A DNA stretch of 64,000 nt from Knoxdaviesia capensis (taxonomy: Eukaryota; Ascomycota; Sordariomycetes; Microascales; Gondwanamycetaceae): positions 332,146-396,145 of the forward strand of contig LNGK01000015.1 of NCBI GenBank assembly GCA_001510575.1, read 5' to 3'. A model generated the notes under the pieces. The model saw nothing but the letters and a program-made list of their open reading frames with translations. It searched no databases and had not been told where the DNA came from. The number at the start of each line of letters is the position of its first letter. Positions within the stretch are counted from its first letter, which is position 1. Shown piece by piece: positions 22,249 through 31,408 of the stretch. A program made the position numbers and the translations under genes.

Positions 22249-23621
22249 ATGATTCTGTTCCGGTGGCTTCTTCTCAGCGTGCCTTTGGCGGCATATTTCA
22301 GCCATGCGTGGACGTTTATCACACCCGATGATTTCAACAAGCAGTTGATCGATCAAGGATATGTCCTGGCAGCGTGTAAGTTCATCCATCCTGGACTCGC
22401 TGGTGTTAACGTTGCTAACCTATGTTCTAGTTGTTTTGGTATGCACACCCACTGTGAAATATCAGCCGGATTGGCTATAGTTATAGATGAGATAACTGAC
22501 TCTTTCATGACCTGATTAATACTGAAAGCCCGATGAGTAGGTCCTCCCTTCCCCGTCCTTAATATTCCAGAACAGTAGTACTGACATTCCGCAGCCCGGT
22601 AACTGAACTCTTCGAGTTTGAATGGAAAGAAGTTCTCAATTTCAGACCAGACAGCGTTGCTGTAGATTGCAACGCCCAAAGAGAATTCTGTGAACACAAC
22701 AAGGTCTGGTCGACACCGGCCATTCGCTTATTCCATGCTGACGGGAGTATGGAGCGGTACCGTGGAGAACGGCAGCATAAACCGTGAGATATCACCTGCC
22801 CTGGTTGGCCTCCGTACAGGGCTAACCATCTATATCACAGAATCCTCTCGTTCGTGAGTCGCATCGGGACACCCCTAGTGGCCTCTGTTGATGCCACCAA
22901 CGTGTCAACTTACGCCGCAAATGACGCCATCGTGGTTCTGGCCCGGTTTCCCGCGGCGCATACCGCCCTCACCACACGCTTCCGGAAGGTTGCCGAGAGG
23001 TTCCGGGACCGCGCGACCTTTGCGTTCCAGGACACGCAGGAAGAGCCGTTCGGCGTGTTCTGCTACAACAACGCTGACGGCACGCAGCAGTCGACGACCA
23101 TGGCCGAGCTGGTCTTTCCTGGCACCATGCAGAAGCTTGTGGAGAAGTGCAGTGAGCCGCTGATTCCTGAGCTGACGAGAAGCACGGAACATGTGATATC
23201 TTCGGTGAGTGTCTGTCCTTTTTGCCGGATATTATGCAAGCTCTAACGAGAAAATGCCTAGCTGCAACGGTCGTGGGTCATGTACTTCACCGAGTCGCCC
23301 GAGGAGCGCGAGCAGTTCCTGCAGGTGTTCCGGCCCCTGGCGCGCAAGTACGCCGAGTACCTGGTTTTCATGACTGTCGACACCATCGAGTACCCTGCTG
23401 AGGCGATGAACAGCGGCCACGCGTACGGCGCCCACGGGGTGCTTGCGGTGAAGAACCCGCATGCGGGCCAGACGTTTGTGTATGAGCCGGGTTGGCCGAT
23501 GCGGCCGGAGCAGGTGGAGCAGTTTATTCTTGATATCTCGAGCGGGAAGGTCGATCCGTATGTGCCGCCGCAGGAGGTGCCGGAGGTTGAAGCTCCGAAG
23601 CCGGGACACGATGAGCTGTAG
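22249..23621 (+). CDS. PDI-like thioredoxin-fold ER protein lacking CxxC, HDEL tail
   Basis: My model has six exons: 22249-22375, 22431-22438, 22529-22536, 22595-22783, 22841-23204, 23262-23621 (351 residues). A signal peptide (FRWLLLSVPLAAYFSHA) precedes a thioredoxin-like domain: WTFITPDDFNKQL, LAAFVLPDDPVTELFEFEW, VAVDCNAQREFCEHN, TPAIRLF. Where an active PDI has WCGHC, this protein has VLPDDP, so it should be redox-inactive. A second thioredoxin-like segment follows. The protein ends PGHDEL, an ER-retention signal. Two consecutive 8-nt exons are needed to keep the conserved-looking segment. An alternative joins exon 1 directly to an acceptor at 22575, also in frame, replacing FVLPDD with LVLTFRS. 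It may be a chaperone or subunit; the neighbouring prolyl 4-hydroxylase is a candidate partner. Confidence 0.82.
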
Positions 23622-23749
23622 AGTGGGCTTCGGAAATTGCATGAGAAGAGTTATACGGGATGTGAGTACTATCACTAGGTCTGGGATTATATATTTTTCA
23701 ATTAACTATATGGAGTGTTGTCCAGCTGTTGCACTCTAACATCTCCTCA

Positions 23750-26553
23750 CTAAGGCAGACTCATAAACAAGTCTAGCATCTTTTGAAAGTCCGGGGTTCT
23801 GTATATATCGTCAGTAAGCGAGAGACAGAAATCAGGGACAGGCGACACACTCACCCAAGTCCAGTTAGAGGGTCCCAGCCCTCACTGGCCAGGAATCCAT
23901 CTGTGCCACAAGCGGGATTTGACCCCTCGGTGATATCGTTGAATATCTCGGGGTGATCATACTGTGATGGAATGTCAGTAAGTAGAAAGTTTCCTCCCTT
24001 GAGGCTGCACACATGAAAGCTTACAATGACCGGATGAATCCAGCCAACTGGACTCTTTCCAGCAGCCAGTCTCTCCTCGTTAACCAAGGTGATCATGGCG
24101 CCAACAATCGGGGCCGCGCCTGACGTGCCCATGAGCACCGTCGGGAGCTCGCGGTGAACGATATAGAAGTTATCCCCAATCGCCGACACATCCGGAAACC
24201 CGCGGCCGTGTCTATGGAACCGGGGGCGACCTCCCGGCACTGGCCAACGGTCGCGCAGCTGCAGCTGGTCCTCATTGTAGGTTGCGTGGCCACTGGCAGG
24301 ATCATCATAGCTGGTAAACCCGAGAGATATATTGGCGGCCGCCAGGCCGGCGAAGTACCCCTCAATATGCTTTGTTTGGTAGTCTAGCGGCGTGAAGAAG
24401 TTGGAGAAGCCTCCACCGGATTGGAACCCCGTGACCGCTCGCTCGCGGTACGGCGGCGGCGGGGCGTAGGACTCCGGCTCTGGCTCACGGTCGCCCCGCC
24501 CGCCGCGCCCTGGCCGCCTACTCCCCGGATCCTCGGTCCGGCCGGAGTCATCGATGAACTCGGTCGCGCCGACCGAGAGCACGTAGGGGCAGGTTGACAG
24601 GAACGACGGGTTGAACACGTCGTCGGCGCCGCCGAGACAGCCGGCTGGCGGCGGGTCGTTGCGGTGGGTGGCGACGCCGTTGTCGCCTGACGAGACAACG
24701 ACTGTCACGCCCTGCAGGCCGAGTTTCATGATTTCGGCGCACTGGCGGCGCAGGTACGATGCCGGCAGGCTGGCCTCGGAGCCGCTGTAGGAGATTGAGA
24801 GGACGTTGGTCGGGGTGAAGGTGCCGCAGGCCAGCGGGCCATCGTAGCCCGCCGGGTCATTTGTGTTCGGGTACGCTGGATCGAGGCACTCGGGGCGGTC
24901 GCAGTTCCCGGTCTCGTTGAAAGCGGACGATGTGCAGTAGCTGCCGTCCATGGCGTTCCAGAGGTCTGATGAGTGTTAGCTGCGGTTCACAACATGAGTT
25001 ACAGCCGTAATTGTGTGCATACTATTGAAATATCCCTTATATATCAGCGGGGTCTGGCGGTGCTGGGTTTCGTGCCACTGGTCATCGACGTGCCACAGCA
25101 CTGTCTCTTGGGGCCAGATCAGGGGCATGGCGAGCTCAAAATCTAGGGACGCCTCCGCTCCGGATGTGTTGGCAGTGTCGGTGTATCCTTTTGCGCCGTT
25201 GGCGAGGTTCAGCTGTGGCCGGGTGCCGATAGGGACCTCACTTTTGAAGCAAGAGAGAAGTTCAGTGTAAGCGAGATGGGGTGGGACCTTGAATGTTTGA
25301 TAGGGCTTAAGTTTACTTACGGGGCTGCGACACTGAAGTACAGATCTAGGTCGGTCTGGTACAGCCACACGTTGAGGCCCTGGAAGATGCCCATCTTATT
25401 GCGTGGGTCACTCCACTTTCCCAAGGGCATGCCGTACTGTTCTGCAGATGTGAAGATCGGTAGTGTTAGTGGGTGTATTTGGTATCAGAACGAGAGTCCC
25501 AGAGAAACCCCGGAGCTTACGTCGGATGCATTCGGGCAGCGTGTGCAGGAGACAGTCGTCATACGGAGGCCGGATGCGTGGGAGCGGAGCCGGCCGCGCC
25601 GGAGCTTTTCCCTTTCCAGGCCATTTGCCCTTCCCCTTACCTACACCTTCTGAGGGAGGCGGAGAAGATGGTGGTGGTGGCGGTGGGGGCGAGTTATGGG
25701 GGACGTCTTCTTCATCTGGGGCATCTGCGTATACGGCCTTGACTAGAGCGTCCGTCTCAAGAAGAGGCTCTCGTTTTGCTCGGCGTTCAGAACTCGTAGA
25801 CTTCGATGCGCGGCGCTCACGGGATGGAGAGGCCTGGAGCTTGATTCCGGGAGTGATGTAGTCGATGTGCTCTTGGATGGTGGCCGGGATGTGGTATCTG
25901 GACACTCTGATGTTAGATCTGCCCCCCAGACAAGAATAGATGCTTCCTTACTGGTCACAGCCCACGTGTAACTCGCCTGAGCTTTGGTGTTCGTAAATGT
26001 GGTATTTGGTGTGGAAGATGTTCTCAACCTCTTTTATTGAGGCGTCGAACTGCAACCACTGAATAAGTGATCAAGGTCAGTAATGCTTCTTCTTTTGTTT
26101 CATTGACTGATACCAACTTACCTGTCTGTTGAAGGAGCGAGAGATTCTGTGCCGAGATATGCCAGCCTCAACGATCCAGCCCCTGACAACATCAATTGAC
26201 GCTTGAGACGGCTCGAACAGCTGATTGACTTCTTGCTTCGACAGGTGTTTTCCATACTTCGAAGACCGCGGATTGGATCTGTGTAGCTCCGTTAGCATCA
26301 CACTCCAGGCTGGCCGTAGGAGAAGGCAGACACACATTTCCGCAAGAATATCAGCTCCCACCTCCAGATTCTGCTGCGTCAGCCCGATCCTCACCGGAAC
26401 AGTAAGGTCATGCTGCGCCCGTGACACTTTCGTCCATCCATGCGAAAGAAGCGCGTCCCTCCGTTCGTGAACGACGTGGCTCCGGGGAACACGAAGCTCG
26501 GGGGCTGCGGATACAGCACCAACAAAAGCGAGAACCACCTGGAAGAGTCTCAT
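23750..26553 (-). CDS. Sedolisin (S53) tripeptidyl-peptidase-like protease with proline-rich prodomain insert
   Basis: Nine exons: 26553-26336, 26278-26122, 26058-25952, 25897-25521, 25441-25321, 25240-25023, 24965-24025, 23961-23855, 23798-23750 (764 residues). Order: signal peptide (1-16), pro-kumamolisin prodomain (SNPRSSKYGKHLS, WLQFDASIKEVE), then the S53 catalytic domain. Catalytic residues are E356 and D360 (EASLDFE), oxyanion Asp about 494 (SSGDNG) and nucleophile Ser about 681 (GTSGAAP). The C-terminal EIFNDITEG matches the calcium-binding region. It would act as an acid secreted peptidase. Odd: about 90 extra residues at 182-270 combine basic pairs (SRERRAS, SERRAKRE), polyproline and a GKGKGKWPGKGKAP block. 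A second Arg/Gly/Pro-rich insertion lies near 540-575. The 1-nt junction phases all agree. The gene is convergent with the PDI-like gene (128 bp). Confidence 0.88.
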
Positions 26554-27183
26554 ATTACCGGCAAACTCACGCTTTCAAGCTCTGTCCATGAACTACTCAC
26601 TCCCACCAGGCATTGTATTGTGGAATAGCCGTGATAATATACTGCACATGCTGCGGTCTGGAGATGCAGGTCCCGGGTGACACCAGCTGCCAGGCAGACC
26701 GACCGCTGCGAAGTCTGCTAAGGGACGCCGTGATTAATTGCGGTTATAAATATCTCTGGAGAGAGAGAGAGACAGAAAAGTCTTCTTAGGTCTGGCGGCG
26801 GCGGGCTCGGCGGGTGTTATTTGCCGCTGGTGAAATGGGTTAATATCTGCCGGTAATATCTACTGTCTTAGCTACCAGGGAACTATGTGGAGAGCATGAA
26901 AAAGCCAATGCTGGGTTAAAGTGACGAGTACGTGTCTAGTGGGAACAATGGGTACCATATATTCGAGCAATCAATTGTTTGGGTGGTTTTCTGCTGTTAA
27001 AGATTTGTGCTCAAGAGTTCACGATGCCAACCCCGGACAGTAGAAACATTTCCAGCTTCGATGTTAGCACCGAGCGGTAATATTTGAACGGTTCCTCAAA
27101 TTCTGCAATGGACGAGGAATAGCGCTACAACCCTCGTTGAAGAACATGTGAATATACACCGGGTTCCAAAACAACCATGAAGA
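26554..27183. other. Intergenic region upstream of the sedolisin
   Basis: This is sedolisin promoter and GT25 3' flank (both genes minus). A purine run (GAGAGAGAGAGAC) at about 26.76 kb is the only notable sequence. Confidence 0.6.
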
Positions 27184-28624
27184 TTACCAAGGCCCCTTTC
27201 CTTCATCAGGCCACTGGTCTTTAAGGTCTTTTGGATCCAAGTCGCCATCCGCCCTCACAAGCTTCTCAAGATTCATCCGCACACTATGTCGAATATAAGT
27301 CGAGCCAGTCTTGTGAAAGTATCCTCCTCCAAAGCCACTATTATCACTTCCACCGGGATTGATGAACTGGCTAAACAGCGGCGGTTGAGTTGCTACACAC
27401 ACCGGATGATGGAAAGCACCGTTTTGCTTCGGATCTACCTTCCGGGTTTCCCGAAACTCGGGCCCTGTTTCGCCGGGCTGCGGCCCCGGCCCGGCCGGGG
27501 AAGCAGGCGGCAAGTCTCCAGCAAAGGCACCATCGCACCAATCCCGCAGATGCAGGTCCAGAGACGCATTAAACATAGCCAGGCCGAACTGGTTCAACAG
27601 CCTCCTGGCACCGCGCTGGCTGACCGCGTACGCCTGGATGCCCACCACAGAGCGTGCCGCATGCACGACGCGCGAGTGGTCCGGCAATGCGGCCGCAAAG
27701 CTGTCGATGACGCTGGCGTATGGGTGCCGTTTAACGTGGCGGCGGGCCGGGACGGTCGGGTCGCCGTAGTGGGCGAGCGTGGTGGTTGTCCACGGCGGCG
27801 AGTCGTGGTTGCGCTCGAGGCTGGCCCAGTTTGAGGGCAGCTCGCTGCCAAGGTGGCCCAGCCAGAGAACATCCCAGTTTGGACCGAATAGTGGGGCAGG
27901 TGGAAGCTGGAGTATCTGGGCGACGTCGCGGAGGTTTGTGAATTGCTGCGACGAAGGGGAGTCGTCAGGCGGCGACGAGAATGTGAATGGTTCGGCGATG
28001 TGTTGGAAGATCCGGCTGGACACGGCAAAGTGGCGGATCTGGGTATGGATGCGGACGTCCCAGTCGACGTCGTCTTCCAGAATCAAGACGGCCTCGAGAC
28101 CTTCTGAGACAACTCTGGTCTCTGTTAGTTGGCAGGGATAAACATTTTCACGCATCCATGAGACACAAGGCGAGAGATACCTCTGGAGCACGTTCATATG
28201 GGCCCTCCAGCTTCCCGTAACTCCGTCCCACTTGATATTTGAATCCCGGAGACTGGGAGGGAGAGCCTTCTCAGGCACAGAAGCCCCACGGACGCCATCG
28301 ACAAACGTGAAGTTCAGTCCAGTGACAGCTGCGCCAAGCACCATGGCATCCCGGCGATCAGTGCGCTCCGGGAGATTAACGACGAAGATACGATCAAACT
28401 TGGTCGATATTAGCTAGTCCCTTACTGACTGGGCAAGATGAGATACTCACGCCAAGAGTGGACTCCCGGTCCACAGGAAAGGTCTGCATAAGTGCTTCCA
28501 GGCCGCCGGGGCTGGCGGGGGTGGAGAAGTGGCCGGGCCAGATATGCACGGCCACGAGACAGGCAAGGAAGAGGCCGACGAGGACCGGCACGCGCGACCG
28601 TCGCCAGAGGAAGTTCCAGCCCAT
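27184..28624 (-). CDS. GT25 family glycosyltransferase, membrane-anchored
   Basis: Three exons (28624-28451, 28413-28181, 28114-27184) encode 445 residues. Residues 12-29 (VPVLVGLFLACLVAVHIW) form a type II membrane anchor, so the enzyme faces the ER/Golgi lumen. The family hallmarks are FVVNLPERTDRRDAM near residue 65, SWRAHMNVLQR, and the acidic metal/nucleotide site LILEDDVDWD (E149-D151). A later segment with GIQAYAVSQRGARRLL matches the fungal GT25-type fold. GT25 includes bacterial LPS galactosyltransferases and animal procollagen galactosyltransferases; donor and acceptor in fungi are not known to me. A disordered Pro/Gly stretch (about residues 345-375) interrupts the C-terminal half. 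Confidence 0.87.
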
Positions 28625-29576
28625 GGCGGTTACGGAGGCATGGTCTGGGGATCACGGATGGGGGGTTTGGGGGACTGGGATTTTGCGTCCTCCTTCAGTG
28701 TGAAGGAAGCCATGGCGAGCCGAACGGGGGGATATCAACTGCTTGGCTGGCTTAATATGGAGGCGGGAGAATGAAACGGATATTTTCAGGATTATGCGTA
28801 CACGTATCACATACTGAGGCCCGCATACACCATAGCACAGCTTCTGGACGCTTTCTGGGATTCCGCAAAATGGTAAATCCAGATTGAGTTTGTTCATGCG
28901 TCCACCAGCTAATGTCGTTGGCGATGCCCGGAGTCGTAACCCTCGGGCTTAGGGTTGCCAGTTCGGCTCTAGCCCCCCAATATTGACTGGCATGCCAGTC
29001 GGCGACCGCCGAAGTGTGAGGCTCGGGAATTTGGGCGTACAATCGGCAAAAGAACTTGGCCATTTCAAACCTTTCCGCGCAATCGTCGCCACATCCTTGC
29101 GGAAATTCAGAAGATGCGGGCTAAGGCTAATCATACCTAGTGACAGCATCCAATTGGGGGCGGGCGATAAGTCGCAGCCAACGCACGCATATTTGTCATT
29201 CTTCACGCCCTGGAATTGACGATGAGTTGACTCCGGCGGGCAGGGTTGCAATGGTAGAAGGATTTTCAATTTTTTTTTTCTTAAACCGAAGGTTAAAAAA
29301 GAATTCCGCACAAAATATGGGGTGTCGTCGGGTCGACCGACTTTCTGTGTGACTCTTCGGCAGCGGACACATTTCCTGTCTGTGCTTTGTACATGTCGGC
29401 AGTAGGTCAGGCGAGTATATATAGTTCATTGATGCATCTGCTTCGGTTCCAAAAAAGTCAAGGCTGTAGAGTATCTTCATCTACAAGCCCTTAACCCGTC
29501 GTCCATCCTTGTCTCCTTGCTCTCCTTGCCTCCTTGCTCCCACTTACACCCAAATGACTCACACGATTTCAATACA
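28625..29576. other. Divergent intergenic region GT25/GNAT-like gene
   Basis: A 952-bp promoter region between divergent genes. It contains a TTAGGG motif at about 28.95 kb and a T-rich run near 29.27 kb, and no supported gene. Confidence 0.6.
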
Positions 29577-30365
29577 ATGACAATTGCAAACCCCGAAGTT
29601 ACCGCGATATGTTTCCTGCCGAAGCACTTCGCCGGCGGTAACCAGTCCGTTGCCCAGCCCCTCTCCGAATTGGTGAACGCCGGGTACCTCGACGCCGCGA
29701 ACGAATTTCCAGAGCTGTTCCCCGCGGACCACGTGCGGTGCGAGTCGGGCGCGAACTTCGCCGCCGAAGTCGGAGCCGCGGGGTTCACCGTGGCGCTGAT
29801 CCCCACGGCAGCGCTCTCACAACCCGCCAGCGCACCCGCCGCCATCCTGTCCACCGGCAGCACAAAAGCGTTTGACATCGGGAACTTCATGGCCAAGGTG
29901 CAGCCGCACACTCTGGCACAGCTGCACCCGCCCAAAGCCGCCACGCAGCCGCCGACGCCCAAGCTGGAGATCACGTTGTTCGCGAGCGACCCCGCCAGGA
30001 GTCGCGGCGGGCTCGGCTCGCGGGTCTTGCGCGAGCTGGAGTGGATGGGCAGCCACGGCACGGCGGCAGTGCCGGCGTATGAGAGTGCCGTGACGGAGCG
30101 GTTTCAGCTGGGAGGAGCGGTAGTGGAAGGCATCAACGTGGATAAGCTGCGGAAATTGGTCGCGGCGGCGGCGGCGGCGGCCGGGACTGGCGCTGTGGCT
30201 CCGGCTCCGGTTGCGGATGTTGTGCTGATAGCGCTCCGGGAAGTTGGAAACGAGAACTTCTACCACCGCCGGGGATACAAAACTATCTATGAAGGGTCGA
30301 CGCCAGACAACTTGTGGGGGATGTACAAGGTGTGCACTATGGTGTACATGGAGAAGGAGGTGTGA
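29577..30365 (+). CDS. GNAT-like acetyltransferase family protein
   Basis: A single-exon gene of 262 residues starting at the first ATG (29577). The C-terminal part NFYHRRGYKTIYEGS...MYKVCTMVYMEKEV fits the last strands and acceptor-loop helix of a GCN5-related N-acetyltransferase fold. PEVTAICFLPKHFAGGNQSVAQPL at the N-terminus, with a serine-rich middle, is typical of fungal proteins annotated this way. A clear acetyl-CoA Q/RxxGxG/A loop is not evident: the nearest, SRGGLGSRVL, is plausible. A GCG run encodes eight alanines (about residues 197-205). No targeting signal is seen, so it is probably cytosolic. The substrate is unknown, and a degenerate acetyltransferase fold cannot be excluded. 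Confidence 0.68.
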   Translation: MTIANPEVTAICFLPKHFAGGNQSVAQPLSELVNAGYLDAANEFPELFPADHVRCESGANFAAEVGAAGFTVALIPTAALSQPASAPAAILSTGSTKAFDIGNFMAKVQPHTLAQLHPPKAATQPPTPKLEITLFASDPARSRGGLGSRVLRELEWMGSHGTAAVPAYESAVTERFQLGGAVVEGINVDKLRKLVAAAAAAAGTGAVAPAPVADVVLIALREVGNENFYHRRGYKTIYEGSTPDNLWGMYKVCTMVYMEKEV

Positions 30366-31342
30366 GTCAACAGTGCGGGTGAGGATGTTTGGGCCGAGTG
30401 GAATTGGTGTACACACAGGAAGTGCATAAATGGGCATAGCGGGTGACTTCAATATTTCAATATCTCGGGATCCGGGTCCTCGTCGAGTGGACCTCCCTCC
30501 GTCTACAGAATCAATCATGATTATCACGACTATTATCAAACAGTAGGGTTAAGCCCTAGTCACACCCTAATTCCTGTCTGGTATCTTCGTCAACCCATTG
30601 GATCTGGCCAAGGCGGTAAAAGCCGGCCAGGTAAGAGGCTAGAACATGCAAGAAAAAGACCGCCAACGAAATCCGACGTAAAACATGTCGGCCGCAGACC
30701 CGGCCAAGTCTTCCAAATACTTCTTATTCCTAAACAGGGAAACCGGCGCGCGGCGGCGACACACGGAGAGAAGTTTGCCTTACCTGAACCCCCCGATGAA
30801 TCGTGCAGGTGGGACCACGAGTGGTGTTCTTTGTTTCTGCTTGTTGGTCTTGGGGGATCGTGATGTAACATGCCAACACGATGCTGGGAGTCGGCGCTTA
30901 TTCCGCCTGCTGGTGCCTGAGTTAGCCTACACCAGTCCTCCCAGATCTAGTCTCCTGCAGTCCAGACCGTTGATGGCACAAGCATACAGGGGTTTTGAGG
31001 TTGACAGGGCTTTCGATCGTCTTCCACGAGAAAATAAACACCGTGGGGACAGGGACAGTCCACAGAACACAGCCTGGGCTAGCGCTGAATAGACAACACT
31101 TGGGTTGGGTGACAGGAGAGGAAAGTCGGTATTCTGCACGGCGGGGAGAGACGGACATGTTGGGGGTGACAGGATTGGTATAGAGGCACGACTCGGGATG
31201 GGTTCCGGGCTGGTGTCCCTGTTGTGATGCTGGTGCAATCTGCTGTTCGCTGGGTCTGGGTCGTCTTGCGCCGGTTTCTGTGTGAGAGCAGGCATTCAAT
31301 CTCGCTTCATCGGTGGACTCGAGCCCAACATGTGTATTCTTA

Positions 31343-31380
31343 TCCAATATTCCACATCCAATATTCCACGTCCAATATAT
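31343..31380. repeat. 14-bp tandem repeat, about 2.7 copies
   Basis: Units TCCAATATTCCACA, TCCAATATTCCACG and a truncated TCCAATATAT follow head to tail. Each contains a CCAAT pentamer in the same orientation, which would be a CBF/HAP-type site if functional. No gene starts nearby. Confidence 0.9.
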
Positions 31381-31394
31381 TAATACTTCGCACC

Positions 31395-31408
31395 AGCTGC
31401 ATGCAGCT
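31395..31408. repeat. Perfect 14-bp palindrome
   Basis: AGCTGCATGCAGCT is perfectly self-complementary, with weak imperfect extension of both arms. It lies 15 bp beyond the tandem repeat. No function is assigned. Confidence 0.85.
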
